In this document: positions 19,628-29,028 of the stretch, piece after piece | Layout: every line of letters begins with the position of its first letter | Position numbering within the stretch: the stretch's first letter is position 1 | Source: Paludisphaera soli | GTDB lineage: Bacteria > Planctomycetota > Planctomycetia > Isosphaerales > Isosphaeraceae | Length of the DNA stretch: 64,000 bases | Reading direction: 5' to 3' | NCBI RefSeq assembly: GCF_011064595.1 | Contig: NZ_JAALJI010000004.1 | Coordinates: forward strand, 186,001-250,000 | Program-made: the position numbers and the translations under genes | The notes under the pieces: generated by a model | The model's input: only the letters and a program-made list of their open reading frames with translations | Databases searched by the model: none | What the model was told of the DNA's origin: nothing

Positions 19628-20629
19628 TCAGAACGAGTCGGCCGAGATGATCTCGCCGCCGGCCCGGGAGATCATGTTAGCGTACACCTGGATCGACGCG
19701 GTTTCCTTGATGAATCGGACGGAGCCGTCGGCGAACAGGTTGTGCGCGCCGCCGGGGTGGAAGCTGAAGACCTCGTTGGCGTTGGTGCAGTTGGTGTGGC
19801 AAGGGCCGGGCGTGACCAGGCCGTCCATGGTGAAACCGTGCAGGCCGTAAGGGCTCTCGCGGTCGGCCCAGCCGGCGCCGGAGACGCGCACGCGGGGCGT
19901 CGAGCCCGGCGGGTTGGACGCCGTGAAGTTGTTCCCCCGCCGCCAGCGGTCGGGGCGGCCGGCGACCTCGGCGATGACCTCGGTGTTGCTGGTGCCGTCG
20001 GTGATCTCGGCGATCGTCCGCACGACATTGGCCTGCATCACCCCCGCGTAGTTGCCGGGGGCCACGAATCCCGCCGCGATCAGCGGGGCCTGCACGCTGT
20101 TGTTCGGGCCGTAGTCGCCGCAGGCCGCCTGCCAGCCCCGGTAGCCGCCGGAGTTGTGCGTGTCGATCCGCGCGGGGCTCGGCGTGGACGGGCAGGTCAT
20201 CATATTCAACTGCGTCGTCATGACGGTCGAGTTGCCCGGGTGGCGATAGTCCAGCGTCAGGTTGTACGCGTTGGCGAGGTTCGCCTGCTCGGCGTAGGGG
20301 AGCAGCAGGATCGACCAGCCGTGCTGCACGAGTTGGTCCGTCGGCAGCGGCTGGCCGTTCGGCCCCATGTTGATGTTCAACTTGGGGAACGGCTGGTCCA
20401 CGGCCGCAGGGGGGAAGAATCCGTTGGTCGACTCGAAGTTGTGCGAGGCCAGGCCGATCTGCTTGAGGTTGTTCAGGCACTGGACTCGCCGAGCGGCCTC
20501 GCGCGCCGACTGCACGGCCGGCAGCAGGAGCGCGATCAGGACCGCGATGATCGCGATCACCACCAGCAGCTCGATCAGCGTGAAGCCCGGTCGGCGGGTG
20601 CGAGTCGTCGGGACGTTGAGTTCGATCAA
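19628..20629 (-). CDS. DUF1559 pseudopilin-like protein (copy 1)
   Basis: The protein carries a type IV prepilin-like N-terminus ([20 protein letters not shown], cleaved after Gly and N-methylated in the pilin family). The planctomycete signature [20 protein letters not shown] follows, then a DUF1559 body ending in the H-X9-DG motif ([19 protein letters not shown]). These form one of the largest protein families of planctomycetes; the role is unknown but presumed to be in surface or pseudopilus structures. The start is uncertain. I prefer TTG 20629 (333 residues) because GAGG lies seven bases upstream; ATG 20701 would give a 357-residue form with an unusually long leader. No lipoprotein partner is adjacent, unlike the other two copies. 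Confidence 0.9.
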   Translation of the reverse strand: MIELNVPTTRTRRPGFTLIELLVVIAIIAVLIALLLPAVQSAREAARRVQCLNNLKQIGLASHNFESTNGFFPPAAVDQPFPKLNINMGPNGQPLPTDQLVQHGWSILLLPYAEQANLANAYNLTLDYRHPGNSTVMTTQLNMMTCPSTPSPARIDTHNSGGYRGWQAACGDYGPNNSVQAPLIAAGFVAPGNYAGVMQANVVRTIAEITDGTSNTEVIAEVAGRPDRWRRGNNFTASNPPGSTPRVRVSGAGWADRESPYGLHGFTMDGLVTPGPCHTNCTNANEVFSFHPGGAHNLFADGSVRFIKETASIQVYANMISRAGGEIISADSF

Positions 20630-20873
20630 GGCTGGATCCTCGTCTCGGCGGTCGGGGGAGGGGATGAGGTCGGCGGAGGGATGTACCCTATCCGCGGTCA
20701 TCCCCGGATTTGATGAACCGGGCGAGAAGGTCTCGCGAAGGAAGGCGCGGCGACGCCCCTGGATTTCCTTGGCGTGCGGCCCCGACGCGCGCTAGGGTGG
20801 GCGTGGCGTCGATCCCGCCGGCCGGCGGACGATCGGCCGCCCCCGCCTCCATCACCCTCCAGGGAGTCTCACG

Positions 20874-22253
20874 ATGACGTCGAAGCCGGGAGTGGATCGT
20901 CGCGCGTTCCTGTACGGGGCCTCGCTCGCGGGGTTCGGGGTCTTCTGTCAGGGCCGGAACGGCCGGGCGGCCGGGGTCGGGCCGAACGACGTGATCCAGG
21001 TGGCCTGCATCGGCGTGGGGGGGAAGGGGAGCAGCGACACCGACCACGCCGGCAACCACGGCCGGCTCGTCGCCCTCTGCGACGTCGACGACCGCCCGCT
21101 CCAGGCCAAGCGCGAGAAGTACAAGGACGCCCGGGCGTTCCACGACTTCCGCGAGCTGTTCGCCGCGATGGGCGACAAGATCGACGCCGTGACCGTCTCG
21201 ACGGCCGACCACGCGCACGCCGCGGCCTCGGTCGCCGCCATGCGACTCGGCAAGCACGTCTACTGCCAGAAGCCGCTGACCCACACCGTCTGGGAGGCCC
21301 GCCTGATGCGCGAGACCGCCCGCAAGCAGGGCGTCTGCACCCAGATGGGCAACCAGGGGTCGGCGACCGACGGCCTCCGCCAGAGCGTGGAGATCCTCCA
21401 GGCCGGAGTGCTCGGCGACGTGGCCGAGGTCCACGTCTGGACCGACCGCCCCGCCCAGTACTGGAAGCAGGCCCCCGTCATCACCGCGAGGCCCGAGGGG
21501 ACGTTCGAGGTCCCCGACTACCTGCACTGGGACCTCTTCCTCGCCGGCGCCCCGGAGCGGCCGTTCGCCCCGGTCTACACGCCCATGCTCTGGCGGGGCT
21601 GGTGGGACTTCGGGACCGGCGTGATGGGCGACATGGCCTGCCACAACACCAACGTCCCGTTCCACGGCCTGGACCTCGGCCTGCCGTCGCGGGTCTCGGC
21701 CCAGAGCGGCGAGATCAACCCCGAGACGTTCCCCGCCTGGGCCACCGTCGTCTACGAGTTCCCCGCGCGCGGAAAGCGTCCGCCGGTCAAGCTGACGTGG
21801 TACGAAGGGGCGAAGGACGGTCGGGTCAACCGGCCCCCCACCGACCTGTTCCCCGAGGGCTACCAGGTCGAGGACAACGGCTGGCTCTGCATCGGGTCCG
21901 AGGGCTCGATGGTCTCCGCCCGGGGCGAGTCGCGCGGCCGCCGGCTCTGGCCCGAGGGGCGCTTCAAGGACTTCAAGGCCCCCGAGCCCACGATCCCTCG
22001 GATCCAGGGCGGTCGCGACAACGACGACAACCACAAGCTCGAATGGTTCCAGGCCATCCGCGCCGGCAAGCCCGAGATCGCCTTCTCGAACTTCGAGTTC
22101 GCCGCCGTGCAGACCGAGGCGATCCTGCTGGGCAACGTCGCCATGCGGACCGGCGAGGCGATCGCGTACGACGGCGAAGCCGGTCGGATCACCAACAGCT
22201 CCGACGCCGCCGCCCTCCTGAAGGGGACGTATCGCAAGGGCTGGGAGATCTGA
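20874..22253 (+). CDS. Gfo/Idh/MocA family oxidoreductase, Tat-exported (second copy)
   Basis: This 459-residue dehydrogenase has a twin-arginine-like signal (VDRRAFLYGASLAGFGVF). It has a Rossmann motif (VACIGVGGKGSSD), STADHAHA, and CQKPLTHTVWEAR, where Gln replaces the Glu of the more common EKP motif but the lysine remains. The C-terminal portion (WWDFGTGVMGDMACHNTNVPFHGLDLG) belongs to a different subgroup from the copy at 7862. The substrate is unknown, probably a sugar derivative. The start is supported by GGGAG eight bases upstream. It is divergent from the DUF1559 gene and ends in a convergent hairpin. Confidence 0.92.
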   Translation: MTSKPGVDRRAFLYGASLAGFGVFCQGRNGRAAGVGPNDVIQVACIGVGGKGSSDTDHAGNHGRLVALCDVDDRPLQAKREKYKDARAFHDFRELFAAMGDKIDAVTVSTADHAHAAASVAAMRLGKHVYCQKPLTHTVWEARLMRETARKQGVCTQMGNQGSATDGLRQSVEILQAGVLGDVAEVHVWTDRPAQYWKQAPVITARPEGTFEVPDYLHWDLFLAGAPERPFAPVYTPMLWRGWWDFGTGVMGDMACHNTNVPFHGLDLGLPSRVSAQSGEINPETFPAWATVVYEFPARGKRPPVKLTWYEGAKDGRVNRPPTDLFPEGYQVEDNGWLCIGSEGSMVSARGESRGRRLWPEGRFKDFKAPEPTIPRIQGGRDNDDNHKLEWFQAIRAGKPEIAFSNFEFAAVQTEAILLGNVAMRTGEAIAYDGEAGRITNSSDAAALLKGTYRKGWEI

Positions 22254-22263
22254 CGCGGACGAA

Positions 22264-22292
22264 CCGGCGGGGCGATCGAGACGCCCCGCCGG
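22264..22292. terminator. Perfect hairpin between convergent genes
   Basis: An 11-bp perfect stem (CCGGCGGGGCG / CGCCCCGCCGG) with a seven-base loop fills most of the gap between the oxidoreductase (+) and the GlsB-like gene (-). It has no T-tract, but the position fits a shared terminator. Confidence 0.6.
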
Positions 22293-22304
22293 CCGACGTC
22301 GGGA

Positions 22305-22556
22305 TCAGAGCCGCCGGCCGTAGCGGGCCAGCAGCGTCAGGACCAGGACCGCGCCGACGGTCGCGCTGATCAGGTCGCCGATGATGTTGGTGGGCCCCAG
22401 GCCGACGATCCGGAAAAGGACGCCGCCGAGGACCGCTCCCAGGACGCCGACGATCATGTTGTTGACGGCGCCGAAATCGCGCCCGCGGGTAAGCTGGCCC
22501 GCGAGCCAGCCCGCGGCCAGGCCGATGAGGAGGAACCAGAGCAGGGAGAAGAGCAT
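22305..22556 (-). CDS. GlsB/YeaQ/YmgE family small membrane protein
   Basis: This 83-residue transglycosylase-associated-type membrane protein has three helices: LFSLLWFLLIGLAAGWLAG, IVGVLGAVLGGVLFRIVG and LISATVGAVLVLTLLARYG. The glycine-rich GWLAGQLTRG and GAVLGG motifs are characteristic. In other bacteria the family is associated with general stress, but its biochemical role is unknown. The start ATG 22556 has GGAG seven bases upstream; a much longer open frame in the same phase is the shadow of trpS. Confidence 0.88.
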   Translation of the reverse strand: MLFSLLWFLLIGLAAGWLAGQLTRGRDFGAVNNMIVGVLGAVLGGVLFRIVGLGPTNIIGDLISATVGAVLVLTLLARYGRRL

Positions 22557-22597
22557 GACGCGACTCCGGTCGGGGGGAGCGGGGCGGGGATGACGAA

Positions 22598-23569
22598 TTA
22601 GCCCAGGCCGGAGGCGGCCCGCGCGCGATCGAGGACCTTGCGGGCCGTGGCGCGGGCCTTCTGGGCGCCGGCGGCGCGGACCTCGGCGACGCGTTCGGGG
22701 TGCGCGACCCACTCGGCCCGGCGCTCGCGGGCCTCGGCGAAGCGTTCGACGATCGCCTCGCCCAGCCGCGTCTTGACCTCGCCGTAGCCGATCCCCCCCT
22801 CGCGATACCGGCGCTCGACCTCGTCGCGGTCCTCGGCCTTCGCGAACAGCTTGAAGAGGCCGAACAGCGGGCAGGCGTCGGGGTCCTTGGGGGCCTCGAC
22901 GGGGGTGCTGTCGGTCACGAACTTCTTGACCTTCTTGCGGATCGCGCCGGGCTCTTCGAAGATCTCGATCGTGTTGTTGTAGCTCTTGGACATCTTGCGG
23001 CCGTCGAGGCCGGGGATCACTGCCACGTTGTCCAGGATGTAGGGCTTGGGGAGCCGGAAGACCCCCTTCTTGCCGCCGTAGACGTGGTTGAACCGCTCGG
23101 CCACGTCGCGGGTGATCTCCAGGTGCTGCTTCTGGTCCTGGCCCACGGGGACGAGGTCGGCGTCGTAGAGGAGGATGTCGGCCGCCTGGAGGACCGGGTA
23201 GGCGAAGAGGCCGTGCTCCGCCGGCAGGCCCTGCTGCACCTTGTCCTTGTAGCTGACGCACTTCTCCAGCCAGCCCATCGGCGTGACCGAGGTCAGGAGC
23301 CATGACAGCTCGACCGTCTCCGGCACGTCCGACTGGACGAACAGGACCGCCTTCTCCGGGTCGAGCCCGAGCGCCAGCAGGTCGACCAGGACGTCGAAGA
23401 CGTACTTGCGCAGGGTCGCCGCGTCGCGCACGCTGGTGAGTGCGTGATAGTCGGCGACGAAGTAATAGGCGTCATTCTCGTCCTGGAGCGTGATGTACTG
23501 CTGGATGGCGCCCAGGTAGTTGCCGATGTGCAGCGGGCCCGAAGGCTGAATCCCCGACAAGATCCTCAT
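22598..23569 (-). CDS. trpS: Tryptophanyl-tRNA synthetase
   Basis: This class I aminoacyl-tRNA synthetase charges tRNA-Trp. The 323-residue length is normal. The HIGH-type motif appears as PSGPLHIGNYLG (residues 9-20) and the KMSKS loop as GRKMSKSYNN (near 191), with the tryptophan-binding region between (VADYHALTS, QAADILLYDADLVPVGQDQ). The start is unambiguous: an AGGAGG-type Shine-Dalgarno lies seven bases before ATG 23569. It stands 41 bases upstream of the GlsB-like gene on the same strand and may be co-transcribed with it. Confidence 0.97.
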   Translation of the reverse strand: MRILSGIQPSGPLHIGNYLGAIQQYITLQDENDAYYFVADYHALTSVRDAATLRKYVFDVLVDLLALGLDPEKAVLFVQSDVPETVELSWLLTSVTPMGWLEKCVSYKDKVQQGLPAEHGLFAYPVLQAADILLYDADLVPVGQDQKQHLEITRDVAERFNHVYGGKKGVFRLPKPYILDNVAVIPGLDGRKMSKSYNNTIEIFEEPGAIRKKVKKFVTDSTPVEAPKDPDACPLFGLFKLFAKAEDRDEVERRYREGGIGYGEVKTRLGEAIVERFAEARERRAEWVAHPERVAEVRAAGAQKARATARKVLDRARAASGLG

Positions 23570-24081
23570 CGATTCCTCCTCAGCCGAGGCCCCCCGTCCC
23601 TCGCGGGCGACCGCGTCCGACCAATCTACCAGGATCGCCCCGCCGCGTCCAAGCGGGGGGCCGCGAGCGAGCCCGCTGCGACAAGCGTCCGATTACATGA
23701 GGATGTTTGCCAGGATTGATCTTAGGGCGGCCGTCCCCGTAATCCGACGTGCGTCGTGGCAGGCCAAGCCCGGCTCCTCCCGGGCGGCGATGCGGGGGAA
23801 TATCCAGAAGCGAGTGCGCGAGAGAAATCCGATGTCACGCCAGAGAATGTCTTTGACATGACACAGGCCGCGCGGTATCTACCGATGATCTCTCCGGAAA
23901 CCTTGCTCCACCGGCGACCTCTCCGCGCCGACGCCCCACTCGCCGCTCCCCGAGCCTCGGGGACGGTCCGCAAGCCCTCTTGAGTCCCAGTCTCCATTCA
24001 TGCGGGAGGGCTCGGCCCTCCGCCGCGGGGCCTCCGCGCGCCCCGCTCGAAGCCCGAAGGAGGTGTGTCATCCGACAGACA
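23570..24081. other. Divergent intergenic region, trpS / lipoprotein gene
   Basis: The 512 bases between trpS (-) and the lipoprotein gene (+) hold no supported gene. A 75-codon frame at 23756-23983 lacks protein-like composition. A strong Shine-Dalgarno (AAGGAGG, 24057-24063) lies 18 bases before the downstream ATG. A trpS leader or T-box was looked for and not seen. Confidence 0.4.
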
Positions 24082-24519
24082 ATGATCGGCCCCCGCGCGT
24101 TCGCGTGGTCGGCCGCCGCCGCGGCGATCTTCGCGGCCGGCTGTTCCGAGGGGTCGTACGACGGCCTGGACCGCAAGGCCGTCTACGGCAAGGTCACACT
24201 CGACGGCGCGCCCCTGACGAAGGGGGCCATCACGTTCGACCCGGCCGAGGGCCAGGCCGGCGCGGTGGGATCCGGGGGCGCCGTCATCGACGGGGCCTAT
24301 TCGATCGACGCGGCCCAGGGCCCCACCCCGGGCAAGTACAAGGTCTCGATCCGATCGGCCGGCGGCGACGCCCCCGCCGAGAAGGCCGCCCCCGGCATGC
24401 CCCCCAAGAAGGCCGCGCCGGACCCCATCCCCAAGCAGTACAACGCGGCGTCCACCCTGACCGCCGAGGTCGGCCCCGGCGGGTCGACCGAGGCCAACTT
24501 CGAGCTGACCACGAAGTGA
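24082..24519 (+). CDS. Lipoprotein partner of DUF1559 protein, regulatory-like beta domain
   Basis: This 145-residue lipoprotein has a signal peptide ending in a lipobox (AAIFAAGC), so it should be lipidated at Cys20. The rest is a single carboxypeptidase-regulatory-like beta-sandwich ([30 protein letters not shown]), common in planctomycete lipoproteins. These often sit beside DUF1559 genes, as here: the DUF1559 gene starts 47 bases later. The best Shine-Dalgarno is too far from ATG 24082 and ideally spaced for an in-frame ATC at 24070, so the start is slightly uncertain. A similar lipoprotein is encoded at 60029. Confidence 0.85.
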   Translation: MIGPRAFAWSAAAAAIFAAGCSEGSYDGLDRKAVYGKVTLDGAPLTKGAITFDPAEGQAGAVGSGGAVIDGAYSIDAAQGPTPGKYKVSIRSAGGDAPAEKAAPGMPPKKAAPDPIPKQYNAASTLTAEVGPGGSTEANFELTTK

Positions 24520-24566
24520 CCGCCTCGCCCTCGTCGCAAAACGTCGAAATCGAAGGAACATCCATC

Positions 24567-25613
24567 ATGATCGAGTCGCGTCGGAAGTCGGGCTTCACCC
24601 TGATCGAGCTGCTGGTGGTGATCGCCATCATCGCCGTCCTCATCGCCCTGCTCCTCCCCGCCGTCCAGTCGGCGCGCGAGGCGGCCCGCCGGGCGCAATG
24701 CGTGAACAACCTCAAGCAGATCGGCCTGGGCATGCACAACTACGAGAGCTCCAACGGGGCGCTCCCGCAGGGGATGCGGGGCTGCTGCTGGGGCTCGTGG
24801 CTGATCCCCGTCCTGCCGTTCGTCGAGCAGCAGGCGCTCTTCAACTCGTGGAACGCCTCGGGCAACAACGATTCGAGCCTGGCCGCCAGCATCGGCTCCG
24901 AGGGCCTGTTCCGCTACGCGGGCGACGCCAACATCACCGTCACGTCGACGCGCGTGAACGCCTACATGTGCCCCAGCGACGGCAACAACACCCAGACCGT
25001 CGGCATCGGCGCGCTGGGCAAGCTCGTCACGTCGCAGAACTACGTCGTGAACTTCGGCAACATCACCATGCAGCAGGGGAGCGTCCAGGGGGGCTCATTC
25101 CAGCCCTACTTCCTAGACAACGGCATCCGCTACGACTTCCGGGGCGCCCCCTTCGGCGACGTCGGCTCCCCCTTCCCGGACATCGCGGCGGGGGGCGGCC
25201 AGGGCGCCCGCAACGGCACGATCCGGTTCTCCTCGATCACCGACGGCCTGAGCAACACGATGATGGTCTCCGAGGTCATCGTCGGCCAGTCCGGCGCGAG
25301 CTGGGACCTCCGCGGCTTCTCGCACTGGGCCTACGCCGCCAACTTCTCCGGCTTCCTGACCCCCAACAGCTCGAAGCCCGACTGGATGCAGAGCTCCGGC
25401 TACTGCAACTACCCCTTCGGCAAGAACCCTCCGTGCATCGGCGGCCCCGACAACCTCGTCATCATCGCCGCCCGCAGCAATCACTCCGGCGGCGTGAACG
25501 TCGGCTTCTGCGACGGCAGCGTGAAGTTCATCAAGAACTCCGTCAGCCCGCCAACCTACCAGGCCATCGCCTCCACCCAGGGGGGCGAGGTCGTCAGCTC
25601 CGACGCATTCTGA
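24567..25613 (+). CDS. DUF1559 pseudopilin-like protein (copy 2)
   Basis: This 348-residue protein has a short prepilin leader (MIESRRKSG) and then [40 protein letters not shown], a DUF1559 body and the terminal H-X9-DG motif ([19 protein letters not shown]). Its likely location is the cell envelope after prepilin-type processing. It lies directly downstream of a lipoprotein gene. The pairing recurs at 60.0-61.6 kb in the opposite gene order, suggesting the two products work together (inference). The start ATG 24567 has AAGGA ten bases upstream. Confidence 0.93.
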   Translation: MIESRRKSGFTLIELLVVIAIIAVLIALLLPAVQSAREAARRAQCVNNLKQIGLGMHNYESSNGALPQGMRGCCWGSWLIPVLPFVEQQALFNSWNASGNNDSSLAASIGSEGLFRYAGDANITVTSTRVNAYMCPSDGNNTQTVGIGALGKLVTSQNYVVNFGNITMQQGSVQGGSFQPYFLDNGIRYDFRGAPFGDVGSPFPDIAAGGGQGARNGTIRFSSITDGLSNTMMVSEVIVGQSGASWDLRGFSHWAYAANFSGFLTPNSSKPDWMQSSGYCNYPFGKNPPCIGGPDNLVIIAARSNHSGGVNVGFCDGSVKFIKNSVSPPTYQAIASTQGGEVVSSDAF

Positions 25614-25648
25614 CGCGTCGGCCCGACCTCTGTCGGTCCTGATCCCCG

Positions 25649-25680
25649 GGCCCGGCCTCGCACACCTCGCGAGCCGGGCC
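25649..25680 (+). terminator. Hairpin terminator after DUF1559 copy 2
   Basis: A 12-bp GC-rich stem with one bulge (GGCCCGG-CTCGC pairing with GCGAG-CCGGGCC) and a seven-base loop lies 35 bases past the stop codon. Only a weak T-rich stretch follows. Confidence 0.55.
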
Positions 25681-25709
25681 GGGCTCGTTCCTGCCTCGGG
25701 GGCGACGCC

Positions 25710-26468
25710 ATGTCGGCGAGTGAGATGAGGAGTCTTCGGATCGGCCTCGCGGCTGCGCTCCTCGTGGTCGCCGCGACCTGCCTCGTCGTCCGACGGGCCG
25801 CCCCGCGTGGCGATCCGGCGGTCCGCGTCCTGGCCGACCATGCGCCCGCTCCGAACGAGGACGGCCTGGTCGTCGATGTCACGCTCGTCGGCCCGGAGGA
25901 TCAGGCGCGGAGCCTGCGGGCGGGCTCGCCGGAGACGAGCTGGGGTTTCACCCGCCATCCGTCGTTGCTCACCGCCCGGGTGCTCGCCAATCCGCTGTTC
26001 GCGGACGACCTGAAGGCGACGATCCGGAACGCTTCCGGAGGGCTGCTGACGCTCGCGAACGCGAGAGGCGGCGCCCGAGACGCCTTCCGGATCGAGACTC
26101 GCCTGGAGGACGCCGCCGGCCGTCCGGTCGGTTTCCGGGGCCTTGGCGAATCGGGCCTGAAGTGGCTCGGGACGAGTCTGCCCGGCGACCCGACCGCGAC
26201 CATCGAGCCGGGTGGGAGCGTCGAGCAGAGGGCTTCGATCTGGACGGGCCTGAATCCCGCCTCGCTCCCGGCTCCCGGGTCCTACACCGCCCGGCTGGTC
26301 ATCACCTACGTCCGGACTGCCGACGGCGGCGTCGGTCGCATCGAGTCCCCGCCGATTGCCGTCGCCGTGACCGCCGAGGACGTGGCCGATCACCGAGCCC
26401 TCGCCATGCCGCTCCGGTCGGACGCCCCCGGCTTCCTCGACCTGTGCATCCACCTGCTCGGGTGGTAG
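25710..26468 (+). CDS. Membrane-anchored or exported protein, unknown function
   Basis: This 252-residue protein has an N-terminal hydrophobic segment (LRIGLAAALLVVAATCLVV, residues 9-27), then a beta-rich extracytoplasmic body (NEDGLVVDVTLVG; ATIRNASGGLLTL; PGSYTARLVITYV). The later part resembles a single Ig-like or CARDB-type sandwich, but I cannot name a family. It lies between the DUF1559 gene and a convergent sulfatase with an 18-base gap. An alternative start is ATG 25725. Confidence 0.7.
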   Translation: MSASEMRSLRIGLAAALLVVAATCLVVRRAAPRGDPAVRVLADHAPAPNEDGLVVDVTLVGPEDQARSLRAGSPETSWGFTRHPSLLTARVLANPLFADDLKATIRNASGGLLTLANARGGARDAFRIETRLEDAAGRPVGFRGLGESGLKWLGTSLPGDPTATIEPGGSVEQRASIWTGLNPASLPAPGSYTARLVITYVRTADGGVGRIESPPIAVAVTAEDVADHRALAMPLRSDAPGFLDLCIHLLGW

Positions 26469-26486
26469 GTGCTACGCGCGACGGAC

Positions 26487-27956
26487 TCACTCCGGCTCGT
26501 CGTCGTCCGGGTCGGCGGCGCGGTTCCGCTTCTTCTTGGCGGCCTCGGGCTGGGGGGTGTGTGGGGTGGGCATGGGGGCCTTGACGTGCTTCCGCCAGGC
26601 GACGAGCTTGGCGTGCAAGGCGGCGGCGCGGTCGGGCTGTGCGGCGGCGAGGTCGCGGGTCTCGCCGGGGTCGTCGCGGAGGTTGTACAGCTCGACCTTG
26701 CCGGTCTCGAAGAACTCGACGACCTTCCAGTCGCCGTCGCGGATCGCGCCGGCGGGCGTGGTCCGCCAGTCGCCCTTCGAGGCGCCGAGGTAGCCCGGGA
26801 AGTGCCAGTACAGCGCGTCACGCCCCGGGCGGTCCTTGCCGCCGCTGGTGAGCAGCCGCAGGTAGCCGGTGCCGTCGAGCGTCGATTTCGCGCGGCCGCC
26901 GGTGATTTCCAGGAGGGTCGGATACAGGTCGACGCTGTTGATCGGCTGGTCGCTCGTCGTCCCGGCCGGGATCTTGCCGGTCCACCGGAAGACGTAGGGG
27001 ACGCGCACGCCCCCCTCGTAGAGCATCCCCTTCCCGCCGCGCAGGGGGGCGTTGTCGGTGGGCTCCTTGCCGGTCTGGATCCCCTCGCGGGAATAGCCGC
27101 CGACGCCGCCGTTGTCGCTCGTGAAGACGACCAGCGTGTCGGCGCCCAGGCCCAGGTCGTCGATGGTCTTCAGCACCCGGCCCACGCTCTCGTCGACGCT
27201 GGCGATCATCGCCGCATAGGTCGTGTCGTGGTGGCCGCCGACCGGCTTCGTACCGACGAACCGGGCGACGACGTCCGGCTTGGCCTGATACGGCGCGTGC
27301 ACGCCGAAGTGGTGGAGGGCCACGAAGAACGGCTCGTCCTTGTGGCGGGCGATGAAGTCGACCGTCCTATCCGTGAGGAAGTCGGCGAGATACGCCCCCT
27401 CGGGCACGTCGACCTTGGGGATGGTCTCGAAGTCGAAGTGCCGGCCCATGGAGACGATCGCCTCGTCGTAGCCTCGCTTCGAGGGGTGGTGCGCGTCGTC
27501 CTGGCCGAGGTGCCACTTGCCGAAGTGGGCCGTCGCGTAGCCGGCTTCCTTCACGGCCTGGGCCAGCGTGTAGGTGTCCAGCGGGAGCTTCGCGGCGTTG
27601 TCGACCGGCCGGAGCGGCCGGGTCCGCCAGGGAAACCGCTCGATGGACCCCACGGTGTAGATCCCGGTGCGGGGCCCGTACTGGCCGCTGATCAGGGCCG
27701 CGCGGGTCGGCTGGCAGTTCGGCCCGCAGGTGTAGCCGTCGGTGAGGCGGATCCCCTCGGTCGCCATCCGGTCGATGTTCGGGGTCCGGTAGAACTTGCT
27801 GCCGTAGCAGGCGACGTCGGTGTAGCCGAGGTCGTCGGCCAGGATGAACACCACGTTCGGCTTCCGATCCGAGGCGGCCGCCGTGGTCGGGCCGGCGCAC
27901 GCGAGCCCCGTCGCGGCCAGCAGTCCCGCCGTGATGATCCGAAAAGGTCGCTTCAT
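26487..27956 (-). CDS. Sulfatase, exported
   Basis: This 489-residue type I sulfatase has a signal peptide at 1-28. The metal-binding VVFILADDLGYTD (Asp41, Asp42) and the sulfatase signature CQPTR (Cys81, with GPN before it and AALISGQY after) mark the formylglycine nucleophile. Further ligands lie in FVVFTSDNGG-type sequence (TLVVFTSDNGGVGG). The enzyme should hydrolyse sulfate esters, probably of sulfated polysaccharides, in the periplasm. Planctomycetes carry many such genes. Activation needs formylglycine-generating enzyme or an anSME, neither of which is in this window. Confidence 0.94.
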   Translation of the reverse strand: MKRPFRIITAGLLAATGLACAGPTTAAASDRKPNVVFILADDLGYTDVACYGSKFYRTPNIDRMATEGIRLTDGYTCGPNCQPTRAALISGQYGPRTGIYTVGSIERFPWRTRPLRPVDNAAKLPLDTYTLAQAVKEAGYATAHFGKWHLGQDDAHHPSKRGYDEAIVSMGRHFDFETIPKVDVPEGAYLADFLTDRTVDFIARHKDEPFFVALHHFGVHAPYQAKPDVVARFVGTKPVGGHHDTTYAAMIASVDESVGRVLKTIDDLGLGADTLVVFTSDNGGVGGYSREGIQTGKEPTDNAPLRGGKGMLYEGGVRVPYVFRWTGKIPAGTTSDQPINSVDLYPTLLEITGGRAKSTLDGTGYLRLLTSGGKDRPGRDALYWHFPGYLGASKGDWRTTPAGAIRDGDWKVVEFFETGKVELYNLRDDPGETRDLAAAQPDRAAALHAKLVAWRKHVKAPMPTPHTPQPEAAKKKRNRAADPDDDEPE

Positions 27957-28184
27957 CGAGATCTCGCCCGTGGATTGGAGTCGGCCGATCGTCGCCCCGG
28001 CGGCGCGGAGACCGAACTATAGGGAATGCGCGCGCGGCGGGTCAAGCCTCGCCGCCGCGCGGCCGGCTCGCGATTGGCGGTCGCCCCGCGGCGCGTTACC
28101 ATCGGCCGTCCGGATCTTGCGGCGCTCGGGATCGCGGCGCGTCCGGGTTCGTGGCGGCAGGCTTTCCAGCGAAGGAGGCGCGCG

Positions 28185-28616
28185 GTGTCGGTCCAGACTT
28201 ACGACGAGCAGGGGCTCCGGTTCGAGTATCCCCCCGACTGGGTGCTGGAGGAGACCGAGGAGGGCGCCGTGCGGACCGTGGCGGTCCAGGCCCCCGACGG
28301 CCTGGGTTTCGCCGTCATCCAGACCGACGACTCGCGGCCCGACCCGGCCGAGATCGCCGACGCCGCCCTCCAGGCGATGCGCGACGACTACCCGGACCTG
28401 GAGGCGCACCCGGTCCTGGAGACGATCAACGACCACGCCGCCACCGGGCACGACCTGGAATTCCTCACGCTCGACATGACGAACGCCGCCTCGATCCGCT
28501 GCTTCCGCACCCCGAGGCGGACCTTCCTGGCGCTCGCCCAGTGGTCCGACCTGGCCGACAAGGAACTCTCCGACCAGGTCCTGGCCGTCGTCCGGTCCAT
28601 CGAGGAGACCGAGTGA
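28185..28616 (+). CDS. Small PsbP/DcrB-like protein, unknown function
   Basis: This 143-residue soluble protein has the layout of the PsbP/DcrB-type fold: YDEQGLRFEYPPDWVLEE at the N-terminus, a central segment of strands (TVAVQAPDGLGFAVIQ), then FLALAQWSDLADKEL and a C-terminal helix (VLAVVRSIEETE). I see no signal peptide. The start is GTG 28185, preceded by AAGGAGG at ideal spacing; the open frame extends further upstream but without protein-like sequence. The function is unknown. Confidence 0.75.
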   Translation: MSVQTYDEQGLRFEYPPDWVLEETEEGAVRTVAVQAPDGLGFAVIQTDDSRPDPAEIADAALQAMRDDYPDLEAHPVLETINDHAATGHDLEFLTLDMTNAASIRCFRTPRRTFLALAQWSDLADKELSDQVLAVVRSIEETE

Positions 28617-28689
28617 CCAAGCGGCTCGAATCGACCCGGCGAAGATCCTGTCACGCTCCCGACGGCGAGAGCCTATCGACCCGGCGGCG

Positions 28690-28860
28690 GGCCCGATAGC
28701 CCGGGGATCGCGGCCTGCTCCGCCGCCTCCTCGCCCCGCGCCTTGATGTGGGCCGTCAACCCTCACAGCTCCACGACCTCGCGGACGTCGGCGTCGTCGC
28801 ACCCCTTGTCGGCGCGGAGCGTTGGATTTCGTCCGCCTGGCGTCGAACGGCCGAGGCCGG
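28690..28860 (-). pseudogene. IS5-type transposase remnant
   Basis: On the minus strand the sequence reads LRADKGCDDADVREVVEL, a stop (28771-28773), then GLTAHIKARGEEAAEQA. This resembles the segment around the second catalytic Asp of IS5-group DDE transposases, recalled from the family as DKGYD...REVV..GFTAHI..RGEEA. The in-frame stop and the loss of the rest of the gene on both sides mark it as a dead fragment. No terminal repeats were found. The match is from memory of the family, so treat it as probable. Confidence 0.55.
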
Positions 28861-29028
28861 TGCCAAGGGCGTGGACGCGGAGGCCCGAGGCCGCCCGTCG
28901 AAATCCAGGCCGGTCAAGCAGGGGCCTCTCGCAGGGCGGGGTCGCGACCACGAAGGGAAGCGCGGCGACGACTCGGCGGGCGGTCTCCGCACGAGCATGC
29001 TGCTGGATCGACGCGGTGCGATCGGCGG

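Noticed and set aside
23756-23983. 75-codon open frame in the trpS upstream region
   Set aside because: Composition is not protein-like and there is no ribosome-binding site.
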